Source: Hoplostethus atlanticus (lineage: Eukaryota > Chordata > Actinopteri > Trachichthyiformes > Trachichthyidae). Taken from it: a DNA stretch of 64,000 bases. Positions 1 through 31,584 of this stretch are shown piece after piece (positions within the stretch are counted from its first letter, which is position 1; each line of letters opens with the position of its first letter). Under the pieces are notes generated by a model. It made no database searches. It had not been told where the DNA came from and saw only the letters and a list, made by a program, of their open reading frames with translations. The position numbers and the translations under genes were made by a program. The stretch covers positions 2,632,501 to 2,696,500 of the forward strand of contig JAXDDX010000044.1 in assembly GCA_034670405.1 (NCBI GenBank). Direction: 5' to 3'.

Positions 1-1486
1 CAGTGTTGTGACCTTTAACAGACTGCACACACACACACACACATGCTGTACACTATTGTGGGCATACACATCCAGTTGAATGCCAACAGCAGCAACAAAT
101 ATCCCAAAGTTGCTGACTCCAGCTGTGCTTTGGAGATTATGTGTTCCCAAGTGTGCAAGTCCTGCTTATCTTGTACCATGCACCCTTCTCTGACTTGTCC
201 GTTAAAAGTCCGGCGACGCTGATGCATCGAACAGACATAGCAGATGACATTGAGCGATGACAGCAGGTTATTAGACTAATGGCTGCGGCTCGGATGGCGC
301 GTTGCAGGTTGGCGTCCTGACTGCGGATCTGCCCGTCAAGCCCTCCAGGGAGAGCTGGGGCTGAATAACCCAGACGAGGCTGGGGTGTTTTTTTGGGGGG
401 GGCCAGTGTCATCTGGGCAGGGAAGCAGTGAGAGCAGGTGCCCCCAGGTAAAGGCTGTCTGCTAAAGGGAACAGACAGGGCAGGGCAATGTCCAGCATAC
501 TGAAGCATAGCTCTGCAGGAGGAGGGTGAGGGAATGTCAGGTTGACGCTAAATGTATTGCGCGAGAAATGCTGGCTGCTTTGTTCCGGGGCTGCTGTTCA
601 CAGATAATATGGCTGCTCTAGGGAGACATGTTCTATGGTTAGTCGCTCTGAATTACAGCTTGTGTGTAATTGGGTTACAGTACGTGGGCTGGTTGCTTAT
701 ACGGAGGGAAGGTAAACCCAACTCCCACATGATATGAAGAGCTAATCCTCTAAACCCTTGGTGTGACAGGTCCAAAGAACAGTGGTAGGATGGTATGCTG
801 CTATTCTATAACTCTTTCCACTGGAGGATGTCACACGGTATTGGAGACTGCAGGACAGATGACAAGTGGGAGGAAAAGGGAGGGTGTCAATTTTCAAAAC
901 AGGGCTCATGATGTTTTTTTTTTTTCGATTTTGACCCTTCGAATGGGAGGTAACACAGAGGAGAGGTGATTGACTTTCTGGTGTGCTTGGCGCAGGTATT
1001 TTGTTCAGGGTGACATACAGTTGTTACATAATCCTCACGGCAGGGCCAGGGACACTGGGTGAAGTCAGTTGGAGCCCCGGGGCATTGTGGTCCACATCAG
1101 GGGCCGGTGGCCATCTTGCAACTTCCAAAGGCTGAGTCTGAGTTGGCTGAGTCTGAGATGTCATGCATGATGGGTTTGTTGTTTGTTCTATAATCATATC
1201 TTCAATCATATCGGATTATTTTCCTCATCTTGTGCGTCTAGAATAGCCACAATTAAGGTTTCATGTAGGAGTGTGTGGTAAGGTGCATTTCCTCCCTGGT
1301 GCAGGGGCAAGTTCTTCTTTGTTTTGGCACAGCGTCCGTGAGCATTAGGAGGGCATTTGAATTAGTCTGACTGGGACTGGGGGAAGCAGTCACCATGGAA
1401 ACCAGTTGGTTTTTGCTCCACGGCTGGTTCCTGAGTCAGAAGCCCAGGCAGCTGTTACAGCTTTGCCACCATTTGGTCCTGTTTGG

Positions 1487-1671
<185 letters not shown>

Positions 1672-2160
1672 TTAAAGCACCATTTAATGTGCATTGGCAG
1701 ATTCATGGCAGATTGGTTTTCTCTTCAGTCATAAAAGACAGACTGTTATCATGCGGCCAGGCCATCAGGCCCATGCAGTTCACATGTGTTTGGCCCATAT
1801 GGGCTTGTTTAAGCATCTCTAACCCTCTCTCCCTCAGCTCTCCTCCTCCTCCTCCTCCTCCTCCTCCTCACCCTCCTCTCTTTTCCCTCTCTGCCTTATC
1901 TGCTCCCATCCTGTCAGCATCAATGACTTCTACCTTTCCTGTTTTTTGCCTATCAACTGATCAGCCTTCCCTTTTTCTATCCTGTCTCAGTCCTTCTCTC
2001 GGTGTCTGATGGAAGCACAGTGTCAGCAGTAGCGCTCCTGGAGGAGGTGGAGGAGAGGAGGAGGAGCGAGGGGGAGCCATGATTTATTTTAACAGAGCCA
2101 GCATTTCAAGTGTAGTGGCCCTCTGAGCTCTGAGCAGAGAAGCTTTGTCTCTGTCACTGG

Positions 2161-2164
<4 letters not shown>

Positions 2165-2203
<39 letters not shown>

Positions 2204-2380
2204 GCTTCTCTTACTATACTAGTGAAGACCTTCCATTGATTACATTCATTAACCCCTAACCCTAACCTTAACCCTTACACCTTAAACCAAACTCCTAACC
2301 CTAAATGACCCTTAATCTTAACCCTTAACCTAACATAATCCTAATCCTGCTTCTAATCTTCTCCCTAAAACCCTAAAGTT
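2165..2380. repeat. (CA)n tract followed by degenerate telomere-like CCCTAA repeats
   Basis: A (CA)n tract (about 2165-2201) is followed by a short unique piece and then about 120 bp of irregular CCTAACCCTAA / CTTAACCC units (about 2249-2370). A copy with the same components in the opposite orientation occurs at 10725-11045, so this looks like a dispersed fish repeat containing a telomere-like segment rather than a chance interstitial telomere. Confidence 0.7.
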
Positions 2381-2890
2381 GCTCTGTGAAGAAGTGAGGG
2401 CTGACACTTCACAAAAATGTCTTCATGCCCAACGTCTAAAACCCAAACTGGTTCTGGATGGCAGAAAGGGCTGTCCTGGTGGCTCCGTTTGCTAAAGTGC
2501 ATACCATGTAACTGTACAAATCCAGCCTTGGCCCTTTGCATGGCAACCCCCCCCCCCCCCGCTCTCTTTGCTGTCAAATGCTAAAAGAAATCTTTAAAAA
2601 ATGATAGAAATAAAGGAACATACTCGCACGGCATCAGGTCGAAGAGCATCTCAGAATGTTGCTCATGCTGTTTTTCCTTGTCTGTCAGTGGCCGTGGCAG
2701 TCCGAGGTCTGGGGGTCACGGGCATCACTTACCTGACTGTTGTGCTGGAGGAAATCCCTCCTCTTGACACCTGACTGCTAAAATTCATTTCTCATTTTAT
2801 GTTATGTTTAGGTTCTGCTCTTAGATGCTTGTCTAGGAAGGAAATCCACTTACGCTTTCTGGTGACTAGTGGTTCTCTTGCCTACCTATG

Positions 2891-2960
2891 TTGAATGCAC
2901 TTATTGTAAGTCGCTTTGGATAAAAGCATCTGCCAAATGCCTGTAATGTAATGTAATGTC
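2891..2960. repeat. Short teleost interspersed repeat (GTCGCTTTGGATAAAAGC type)
   Basis: The segment contains AAGTCGCTTTGGATAAAAGC followed by ATCTGCCAAATG and a TGTAATGTAATG tail, a motif met all over teleost genomes at the end of small interspersed elements. Similar copies are at 4880-4928 and, on the other strand and more decayed, at 59938-59985. Confidence 0.6.
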
Positions 2961-3696
2961 ATTTCTCCTGGTCCTGATACAGCACACATGAATTTCACAG
3001 CGATAAGACACTTTAGATGTGACTGTGTGAACATTTGGCAGGGTTTAAGTGCATATTTCCACAGGGATTTAACGTATTACAAAGAGATTCGAGGGTTTGG
3101 CGTGCCTGCGTGTGCATGAATTTGCAGAATTTCATTCCAAAACCAAGTTAAGTTTATAAAAAGTTAAAGGACTACACTGACTTTTTGGGAAATTGTCTCT
3201 TTGGTCAACTTACCTTTTTACATGTTATGAGTACCACCAGAACATGTCTTGCCTGCCTGTAGGAAACTAGCATCATAAGACGACCTTTTAGTAATCCAGA
3301 GTTGGTCTTGTTTTTTTCCTGCCAATCCTCTCGTCACATAAAGAATAAATTGACCACCAGGCCAATATCCTCAAAAAGTGTTCTTTAAGTTTGCAGAAAA
3401 ATAGTTCATAATTTCTAGGATGGAATCATCTGTATTTTTGAAACAGTGAGCACTTCATTTCAGGTAATGAATCATTTTCAAAAGTAATGTAGAGTTGTTT
3501 GAAATAAAGCCATTCATTTACACCCTTTCATGAACACGAACCAACGACGTAACAGCATGAATGTGTTCCCTTGTCCCCATCCTGATGTATGCGTGGGGCC
3601 GTGGCCTTTACCAGACGCTGTAGGTCACATCTGCATCTCACATAGGATTCGCTTTGTGTCCTGATTCTCTGCCTACTATGTTCATATCTAAAACAT

Positions 3697-3698
<2 letters not shown>

Positions 3699-3731
<33 letters not shown>
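3699..3731. repeat. (GT)n microsatellite
   Basis: A dinucleotide tract of about 16 GT units in non-coding DNA upstream of the recognised aatk exons. Confidence 0.9.
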
Positions 3732-3734
<3 letters not shown>

Positions 3735-4879
3735 GAAAGCCCTGGCCCTCTGTAGGGGCTTGTACTTTTCTGCTCCCAGGGCTTCACAACCACAGACCAT
3801 TTTGGTTGGGATGGTAAATTATTATGTATTATATTAAATAAGATGTAGCACCATTCCAAAATGAGATATCCACCATTTGAGGTTACTATTAAAGCAAGGA
3901 GTCATCAGAATAGTTTTAGTACAAAATAGTACAACATAGTTTTGAAATATTGACTTTTTTCATAATGGATATAGTGGACACAGTGTTTTGGAATGAACCC
4001 CTCCATTTCTGACCTCTTCTCTCTCTCCCACTCATCCTCTATTCTATTCACTGTGAAAAAAAAAAAGGTTTGTTTTGGCCTGTTTCCAGCCCTGCAGGTG
4101 CTTTCACCTTTCGCTCCAGTGGGATTCGGATGGCTGAGCTGGGCCAGTAACCCGGGGCCGGTGGTGGTTGAAGGGTGTCAGCAGTCACCTATAGCTGTAC
4201 CTCACGTTGGTTCCCCTCAGCTGCATTATGGGTAGCAGGCAGAAAAAAAGGAAGACGTGCCAGCTTTGTAACTAGCCCTGGCATCTTTCTGACACGGACT
4301 GACCATTGGACAGGCGAGTGCATACCCCTCTGGACCGCGGCGGAGGGATAAAGCTGGGCATCGCTTGGTTCAAATGTCCAAGCCAGCTTATCAGAACAGA
4401 ACAGCCCATAACAAGCCACTTATCACTGATGGCTCTGAATTAGGCTTGCACTCAGCCCGCTTGAAGCAATCACAAGACCAAGCCATAACACATATAGATT
4501 CTTCTTGGTTGGTACAGCATCAGTTTTATGTAGAAGCAGTTTAGTGCCACGGTCCCAGGCTGGTAGCCAGGTTATTATGCTGACAGGGCAGTGATCAAGA
4601 GTCTGGACTCGACCGCTGTCAGCACAGTCCTGCTCTAACCCCTAACCTAAATGTGCACCCTGCCAACCAGGCTAGCATGTCCTGTCTCTCTGACAAGCCC
4701 TGTCACACCACGGAGTGTCTCATCTCTACTGTACTGCTGTTTACTTCTTCACATAGAGAAGCAGTTACAAATAAAACACTGTACCATTTTGTTACGCTCT
4801 GCAATGGGTGGGAGAAAAACTCACAAGCTTACAGAGTACAACCTCTAGTACAACCTCTCTCAGTTGTGGGTTTGATCCC

Positions 4880-4928
4880 CACATAGTGTCTTTGGATAAA
4901 AGCGTCTGCTAGATGAATGTAACAAATG
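4880..4928. repeat. Short teleost interspersed repeat, second copy
   Basis: GTCTTTGGATAAAAGCGTCT then GCTAGATGAATGTAACAAATG matches the core seen at 2891-2960 with a few differences. Confidence 0.55.
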
Positions 4929-5983
4929 AAGTCTTCACTTACTGAGAAATTGGTATTTGCTGTGCACACATCTAACAAGACAGAATCCCAAGGCTTTGGT
5001 TGTGTGCCCTACTGACTAGTGCCCACCAGGCCATGTCCAAATTGGCTCTGTTGAGAGATGAACTCCTGCTATACAAATCGTAAAGGGAAGAGGAATGGCA
5101 GCTCATTACGCTACAAAAAGAAGCAGAGTGGTTTTTTTTTAACTCACACAGCAAAAAAGGGAGAACAAACACGTGAGGTGTCAGATAAACTCAGTGTTCG
5201 CTTAACAGGTCGGTGTAAAACAAACGACGCTGCAGTTTCTGGTTCTGTCTGCGCTCAGCCAGACTTCAGCGAGCGCCGGTGCTTCTCTTTAGCTAGCTGG
5301 AGTTTCTGTGTGTTGAGTGCTGAGGAGATTCTCCCAGCGGGGGGGGGGGGGGAAGCTGCAGAGCACACAGCTCTAGGTGCTCCCTTCTCTCCCCCAAACA
5401 GATCCTTTCTTCTCTCCCCTCTTCTCCTTCATGCTCTCTCCCTTTTCATCATTTAATCATCAGGATGCGCTCTCAGCTCTCCACCTCAGGAGGCTAAAAA
5501 ATGGCTACCACCTCTGAGTAGCTGCTCGGTGGGAGGCAGATTGTACAGGGCTATACGGTACTCTAGCAAAACTGCAGAGAATAAAAGAAGCTACCTCGGC
5601 TACCTTACCCTTTTTCACTGTAAATGTAGTGTTGTGCTCTGTGTAGTTTAACGTTGTTAAAGAGGCTCTCGGGAGCGATGTTGTGCCTCTGGGAGCTGAA
5701 TGACCTTTAACGATAGACATTTCTCTCTTTAGATCTGAGCTCATTACAGCGGAGGAGAGTGAGATACTCCAATCGCACCACTCTTCATTAAGATGAGCAG
5801 TCAATTGCATTGATTTCACCCAGCTAGGAAAAACTCCTGGGGGGGTGGATGTACATGCTGCAGTATACAACCAATAATTATTAATTGATTGTTGATTCAT
5901 CCTCATCTTCATCTTCATTCAGGTAGACAGAGAGAAGAAATAGACATTACTAAACAATGTTGTACATGCTACCTCACATCAAT

Positions 5984-6431
5984 GCGCCAATCAGTGGCGG
6001 CCGGTGATTGGCTGACTAAGTGGGGCGGGTCATGACAGACACGGAGATCATAGAGTAACATTGTAGCCGACTCGAGTGCACAAACGAATGTGACATTGGC
6101 GTGTGCTCTCTTGTGCCATCTACTGACCATGACTACAATGTTCGTTTGAATGGGGTTAAATGAGAATGGCCAGGGCGTTCTGCCCAGCGCCCCAAATGCT
6201 ATCATAGACCTCAAGCTAAAGTGCAGTCCTTCCAACAACCGCTAGGTGACAATGCATGTCAATGTAGTGTGTGAGGGACGTACGACGCCCCAGAGCCACA
6301 GAGACGGTAATGAAGTCCGCAAACCAACCAAAGCCAATTATTCAACATACATGTATTGACTAGAACACATTTATATGAATTATAAATACAATCTATGAAA
6401 TGTGTTCAGATAAAAAATATATATATATTTA

Positions 6432-6464
<33 letters not shown>

Positions 6465-6564
6465 TTATTTTATTTATCTTTTTATTTTTTTATTTTTTTC
6501 TCCATCCAATCAAGTGGGGCGCCGCCCCTAGCGTCCCTATGGACGAGCCGCCACTGGCACCAAT
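5984..6564. mobile_element. hAT-like non-autonomous DNA transposon with TIRs and 8-bp target duplications
   Basis: The element proper runs 5992-6556 (565 bp). It starts with CAGTGGCGGC and ends with GCCGCCACTG, a perfect 10-bp terminal inverted repeat. The flanking 8 bp are GCGCCAAT (5984-5991) on the left and GCACCAAT (6557-6564) on the right, one mismatch apart, as expected of an 8-bp target-site duplication. An 8-bp duplication and a CAGTGGCGG-type end fit the hAT superfamily. No transposase frame is present inside, so it can only have moved with enzyme supplied in trans. Its right part contains AT-rich runs including (TTA)n. The assignment to hAT is from established knowledge of the superfamily; the ends and duplications are seen directly. 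Confidence 0.8.
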
Positions 6565-6570
6565 ACATCT

Positions 6571-6611
6571 CTCTCCTCTCCTCTCCTCTCCTCTCCTCTC
6601 CTCTCCTCTCC
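6571..6611. repeat. (TCCTC)n pentanucleotide repeat
   Basis: About eight CTCTC/TCCTC units directly beside the right end of the hAT-like element. Confidence 0.9.
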
Positions 6612-7389
6612 CCTTAATCCTAAGTGCTGCACTAGGCTTTCGGCATCCACCTACTTCTCCCGGGCACTTCCCTGGAGAAAGCTCAGGCACAAGATTATAT
6701 TTATATATTCTTCCTCTGTCCTCTCTCTGTCTCCCTTTCTCCTGTTCTCCCTTCCTCCTTTACCCCAAAACCTTCTCATTAAAGACTACTAGCTCAGCGG
6801 CCTGTCCTGGCGTACTCGGAGCAACCAGTTGGAACAGGACCTTTAACGAGTGGGCGGGCTCTAGCTGGGCTTAAATGCTTTGTTTTCATTTTGACGACAC
6901 GTGGACCTAAGTGTGTCACTCAAATATTAATGGAGAGCTACTTTCTCCCCCATGTGCTTCTGGGGCTGGGAGGAAAACAAACCACAACAGAGGGAGAATA
7001 CTCTCTCTGCTCTCTGTAATGACCCCCTTGCCAAATAAACTGTAATTAAATCTGGATCTTATGAGGCCCATCTCTTGGATGACATTTCACAGCAGCACGA
7101 GGCTATTGACCGATTCTGCAAGCTCCCAGTGATATATAATGCAGACTAGGACTCTCTGCTCCAGAAACCATGCCTTTCTCTAAGATGGTTAGGTAATCCA
7201 GCATTTAATTGTTAATTTTGCATGATTTCTTTCTGGTCTCTCTCTACATTATGCCAGACTACCTCCTAAACAACAGTGTTCTCTCTCTGCCCAATTATAC
7301 TAAGAGCCTGATACTCACTCAGAGCCAGTTGTACCAGCTTTCAGAGGATCAGCACAAGCTGGCATCAGAAATGACTCTCTGTGCTGTGC

Positions 7390-7420
<31 letters not shown>

Positions 7421-7441
7421 GTGTGTGTGCATGTGTGTGTT
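7390..7441. repeat. (GT)n microsatellite, interrupted
   Basis: A GT dinucleotide run with C and A interruptions, in non-coding sequence. Confidence 0.9.
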
Positions 7442-8991
7442 TGCCGTTGAGGGTGGCACTGGTGTTGGCATGGATCAACACGAGGGATTTACAGCTGAAG
7501 GCAATCCTGCATGGCTGTCCGTCCAATCTGTTTCCGTGGTAACGGTTGCATTTCTGAACCTGTAGCGGGATGAAAAATAAATTACTCGCTGCTCAGAAAC
7601 CCGAAAAGGAGAAACAAGATATTATTGGACAATATGCATGCAGCTCACATCCAACATTATCCAACACACAAGTTTGAAAATTGCTTTTCCTGCTACAGAA
7701 TGGAGGGTCTCAATGTAATAGAGTCCAGAGTGACATGAGAGGGAAAGAGACACGAGTAAAGCTTGATAAAGAAATAGATCAGCAAAGAGAAAGGTACACT
7801 ATTGGGCTTCAGAAGCAGAACTGGGGTGCAGAATCTTTATAAATACACTTTATAATACATTAATATTGTATTATGTTGATATTTGCAACTCCCTTTTAAT
7901 TAAAACATCACATTCAATCATAGTGGAAACGTGATTGTACTTAGAGTACATAGGGGTGTTTGTCATGGCCTGTAGGGGATCATTTCTAGTGCTCAGTGTT
8001 TAGTATGGCATCATGTTGTAGATATTCTGCTGAAAAACTGTATTGTTTCATTGTTTCATACTTTATTGTTTTGTATTGTTTTGTTGACTGGGTGATCATT
8101 TGATGAAACTTTGTGCACAAAACTATCTGTAGTATTTAATTTAGTTTAGTGTTTATATGTTCAACACCAGTGTTCAGCAAGAGAATTCTCACTTTCATAT
8201 GTATTTTTTCTGTGGCTGCAGGTGGTCTGTTGCCTTGTGAAACATCATGAATATTCCTCATCAGTCATCCTACTGTAGGGGGTAGATATAAACTGGCTGC
8301 ATGCTAAGGCTGATGATCACAAGGGTTTGGCTTGTTAGTAACACTTCAAACAGAGGTTGGTACGGTAGAGGCGTCGGTATTAAAGACACTGTTTTAGTGA
8401 GACAAGGACCCGAGTTCATCCTCCACTTCTCTCCCAACAGTGTGTTATGCAACAGTGTTCTTTTTACATGGGTGAATGTAATAATGGTGAAAAAAAAACA
8501 ACTATTTTTGTGAATCATCTTCAAAACGCTGATGCTCATCCCTTGGGGTGTTTTTAATGAAGATGATTTGAATCACACAAAAATATGTCTGTTGCCTCTG
8601 TTGCCAGCTGGAGGTGATACATCAACAGATTTTAGCCTGGTTTAAATCTTCCAGCGTTAGGTTTCATAACATTTTGATTTTGAGCAAAACATGAAGACAT
8701 AAATCAGACATGTGAATAGCTCTGAATGGAAATGTGAGATGAAGAGAGGAATTTCTCCTGACAAAGCAACACGTGTTCATGGTCTTGTGTTACATTATAG
8801 ATGTAACACAAGACATTTATGCAAAAACACATTTATGCTTAAAGTGTTGTCATGTGAATGCACCATTATTTGATGCACATTTACAAACATACATATTATC
8901 CTTGAATACACATTGTTCATAAACGTTGTGTCTTAAACTTGTATCTTTTTTACGCCTGTGGGCTTTAGGATGTTGTGTCTGTATCCTGCAG

Positions 8992-27264
<18,273 letters not shown>

Positions 27265-29580
27265 CGAGCCATGGAGATCTACTGCCACCCTGTGAGGACA
27301 GCTTGGCCTACTAGCATGACTTCTGATTTAGTTTTGAACGTCAGGTTTTAGAAACACTCACAAGACAGTGCCTCTTATCGTCCATGGACACTTTTGAACG
27401 TTCCTCCTTACCACGCTGTAGGAGTGACCTAATCTGAGTAGAATATTTAAAAAAGAGTACGGTAATATATACAATTCATAGAATAATAAAATACATGTAA
27501 TGTTGTAAGGAATCTATGAAAGCAGAGGAAACGTGAATGTTGAATTCTGCGTATTTTCAGAACAAAAACACTGAGGAAAGACCTTTGGAAAGCAAGTTTG
27601 CCACCATATTCACCTTTTATTTATAACGGAGGGTATTCATGCGAGTATGGAACCAGCATGTCTTAAGAAGTAGGACAGTTAATTCATTTTTGCAAACTCC
27701 CGTCGAGTGAAAGGGCACAATGTCGACCTTTGGTTTTTCAACAAAGGACCAGTGCTTTGAACAAGACTGTACAGCTCCGGGATCATCACACTTCAATTTC
27801 AATGAAAAATCCTCAAGGTATCACAAGTAATATAATGTTAATATTTGGGTCCGTTCAGGAGAAAAGGGACACCTAAGTGTGGAAGAAAGAAGCAAAGGGA
27901 AGTGTTATCGCTCCTGTCTGGTTACAGTATTGCTGTGTCTGTGAAAACAGCTGATCTAACCTGGACAATAGCGTTTTGTGATTCTATCAGTGTTTTTTTG
28001 TATCAGGACCTCTACTGTACTGTTTTACATAGATATATGGCTCATATGCTTTCTACCAAATTGAGTGCCAGCATCAACATCACTACCAACCACTCTTTGT
28101 TGTACACTCTAAAACATCTTGCACAACATTGTCCCTATAGAAGATTACTTCTGATTTCAGATTTAACCCTTATTAAAGGTTTGACATGTGTTTCAAGTAT
28201 AACAATGCATGGTTTCAAGTCAGTATAAAAAAAGGTATCTATCCAAAATCATTTCTATGGGACAAAAGGGAATTGTTTTTTGGGGTTTTTTCTGAGTGTA
28301 AAGAGGCATAAATGACAGCCGGAAGCCCTTTTCATACTGTTGAGCCAAAATAAAATTGGCAGGAAGGTGAGATGCGGTTGGACTTGTGATACACATTAGT
28401 TCCCTAGGAATGAGCTGGTCCAGCACAGTAAAGTACATATCTACACAATAGTATGAAAAGGACGTTAAATAGTATTTTTGACTGCAAAGAGATTAGTCTG
28501 CACCCACATGTGCTTTTGCGTGTGTGAATCAGCACACCATACATACAGTACTTCTCAGCTTCTGTCCATTTCTATCATATTATCTGTTTGTAACAGAAAG
28601 GAGGACAACTGCCTGCCCTGACTCTGCATAACCGTCACCTGCTGTATATTGGCTACACTGAGCTTGTTTGAAGCTGTTTTGTACCATGATTCCAGTATTA
28701 GAAGTTGAACTGTTCTACCTTTTCAGATTCAAAAAAATCACCTGTCTAGTTCACTACAATTTGGTTCATGTACAAAAAAAGGAAACCAAGTTTGAGCGCC
28801 ACATTGAAACAGTAGCAGAATATCATTTTATAGTGCTTAAATGCCCGGATGAAATGAAATTTGCAGGTGGAACAGATCAACTCCGCTAAATTGTTCAGTG
28901 TTAGCCTAACTTGTCTGTCCTGCACCTGGTCGAGAGGCGATAGTGGGCTGATATCATGACCTTGAAATGTAATGGGACGTTTTGCTTTCTGTGCACGTAA
29001 ATGTAAGGAAGTGAAAGGGAGGGTGTGGTTGTCGAGTGGAGACTGGTCGGCTGCTATACTTCACAGCTACTCACTGTACTGCACCACCGCTGGCTATGGA
29101 ACCTTAAAAACCCAGGATGCCACTTTTAAAAGCTCCTCTCTCTGGTCAACATGTAGTGTCTTCTAAGTGTTCGTTTGCCCTCAAAGGCTTTAATATTCTG
29201 TAATAGTTTAGTGTAGAACCATCTAGACAGCTGTCCGTAATATTTTTGTATCTCGACAAAAACACTTTTAAGAGTATTGATGTGCCCTACTGGAAGAGAG
29301 AAGGTAAAAAGAAGATATCTGCTATGTTTGTTGTTGCCAAAGAGATGTTGTGTCGTGGTCCAGGGGCAAACAGGAACATGGTGGGTACAGTAGGTATCGT
29401 TTTTACCCTACAGTGAAAGGAGGGAGCAGCTTTGGCCTTGTACTGGTCGTGAAAACGAGCAGGAGTAGTCTTAGTTAGGGATACCGTTAGTAATATGTGC
29501 CCCCACACTGACTCGGTCACATCATTACTTTCTGTACCTTCTATCAAATATAAATAAAGTCTGTTTTACACATCGAACAC
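27265..29580 (+). other. aatk: aatk 3' UTR
   Basis: About 2.3 kb without a convincing open frame after the aatk stop codon. An AATAAA signal lies at 29553-29558 and a GT-rich downstream element (GTTAATGTGTGTTTGTGTGT) at about 29598-29617, so cleavage is expected near 29570-29585. The exact end is an inference. Confidence 0.8.
29553..29558 (+). terminator. aatk polyadenylation signal AATAAA
   Basis: Canonical hexamer with a GT-rich stretch 40-60 bp downstream; no better signal is seen between the stop codon and this point in the UTR. Confidence 0.8.
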
Positions 29581-29670
29581 GTCTTCTGATCTTTTGTTAA
29601 TGTGTGTTTGTGTGTGTGTTTTCTCTTCTCTCACTACGTTCAAATGAGGCAAGAAACTAAATTGTACGGT
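29581..29670. other. Spacer between the convergent 3' ends of aatk and baiap2
   Basis: Roughly 100 bp separate the predicted cleavage sites of the two genes. It contains the GT-rich element serving aatk polyadenylation. Confidence 0.5.
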
Positions 29671-29692
29671 AATATAATTCTGGCATGATTGC

Positions 29693-29698
29693 TTTATT
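29693..29698 (-). terminator. Candidate distal baiap2 polyadenylation signal
   Basis: AATAAA on the minus strand (TTTATT on plus). A nearer alternative lies at 31380-31385. Confidence 0.5.
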
Positions 29699-29984
29699 TA
29701 TGAATCTAAATTATAGTTACATGTACATACAGTGCATGGAAATTGGATGAGAAGCAAATACAAATATAAAATCATAGAAAATACATTTGGAAAATCTCTT
29801 TTTTTCTAAATTCTTGTGTACATATAGCCTTATATACAGGACATATACAGTATGGGTAAATACTTTCAAAATTGATTGAAAAACAGAAGCTGTTTATAAG
29901 GATACAGATTAATTCCCAGCTTTCATTTTTTTTCAAATCTAGACAGACAGCAGTGCCTGTATTCCTTATTCCTCATCTGTCACT

Positions 29985-30340
29985 TGCAGGGCTTGACTGA
30001 TATGGTTTTTGAAGGTCTATACCGACACCAATCATTTTGGATTGAAGCTGCTGATATCCAATATTTTGCGCTGATATTTTCCTACCAAAAGATCCACAAC
30101 ATTACCAGTATTCAGTGTTTCTTCACAGAACTGTACTCTTTTCAGGGTGGAAAAGCCTCTGAAACAACATTAAGACCATCATAGGACATTAAAACTCAAC
30201 CGTTTTAAGTACAGCTCCTCAAGGCAGGTTTCAATACAGGGTTTTACAGACTGCCAGGATGATATGTGTTTTTTTTAAAAAGCCAATTATCGGCAAACCA
30301 GTTTATCGGCAAACCCTAGTCAGTTATCGGTCTTCTGCAT
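29985..30340. repeat. Decayed interspersed repeat (ATCGGCAAACC type)
   Basis: Contains CTGATATGG, ACCGACACCAAT, GCTGATATCCAATATTTTG and repeated TTATCGGCAAACC units, a pattern typical of a teleost dispersed repeat. The family is not identified with certainty. Confidence 0.4.
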
Positions 30341-31584
30341 CACACGCCTCAGTTATAGTATAGTAGATGATATGCAATGACACCAAGCGTTTCATCAGCT
30401 GATTGTTATTGTTTCTCTGTATGAAAGGTTGCTTAAGATCTTTTAAAACCCTTGTTCACTTACAACAATGTTAAACAGTAATCAGACAATACAATTTTCA
30501 GAACCATAATTAGTACATTATTTGTTACAAACAGCTGCTGCAGATTCATTTAACTGTTTTTAAGTATTATTAAATCAGATTTTCTGTGAATATACAATCC
30601 ATTGAAAATACAGTAGTGTGCTTGATATTTAGATGCTATCATTCAGCCCAAAATGTATTCCAAGGATACTGTAGATTTCTCAGGCTAGTCTATTTTCTCC
30701 CACGTGTTTCAGTACATTGGGTATCGCCATGGTCTTTCTGAAACACCTATCTTGTGCTTGAGATTATCCTGTTTATCCATCTTGGTTCGGAGGAGCAATG
30801 GCCTCTTCTGTTTTCTGGGTACAAAAGTGTTTGACGCAGCACCTCCACCAGTCACATTATATTATAAAGGTTATAGTTCATGCCATGTGAGAAGGCAATA
30901 CTAATAGGTGAGGCTAATATGTGAAACACCTGAAGGGTTGCGTAGCTTACCAATGGTAAAGCCCTTACATTGACGGCAGGGGCAAAGAGCTGTTTTTCAA
31001 AGCACACATTACCTTTACCTCAGGCAGGCTAGAGATCCCAGAGTCTAGATGTGAAGCCAGTAATCAGTCCTAGGGTGGTCATATACAGGCAATATTATAG
31101 GCAAGGTAAATGGGCAAGAGTCCCAATGGCAACTAACTCAGTGAGCCACACAGACAAAAATCTATTCACATGTTTCCACACAATCCTCTTATGTTATTAA
31201 AGGCTCAATGCTGAGACACTGCCCATCACCGGTACCCAAAACATTGCCCTGCAAATCCACGCCTTTACATAAATACATTTCAATGGAAAACAAACAAGAG
31301 CAAAGCAAGATTTTGTTCACTGTTCTGGCTTCCAGTGTGCTTTCCAACCTAGAAGATACAATATAAATCAATTCTAGCTTTTATTTACAGTATCTCACCC
31401 ATACAGTAGTTGCTGTCTTTGTGAATTGTGGTGGCACAGTTCACTGCTGGTTGTAGTGAAGTTGTTATTGTGTAGTAGCACTGTGATAGTGTTGCGGCTG
31501 AGGGGAGAGGGCGTGGTGGTGGTTGTGATCGGGAGCCACCAGCACCGGTAATCCACCTACAGCTCGTCGTGGTGCCGGGGCAGT

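Larger units (their letters stand above)
29670..31584 (-). other. baiap2: baiap2 distal 3' UTR
   Basis: Follows the stop codon of the distal proline-rich C-terminal exon. Minus-strand AATAAA signals are at 31380-31385 and 29693-29698. The latter would give a UTR of about 1.9 kb that nearly meets the aatk 3' end. It includes a decayed interspersed repeat at about 29985-30340. Extent is inferred from signals only. Confidence 0.5.

Noticed and set aside
137-508. A 123-residue minus-strand open frame
   Set aside because: No recognised domain, no splice context and no conserved pattern; likely chance.
2249-2370. True interstitial telomere array
   Set aside because: Units are irregular and a similar block occurs elsewhere in the window, pointing to a dispersed repeat.
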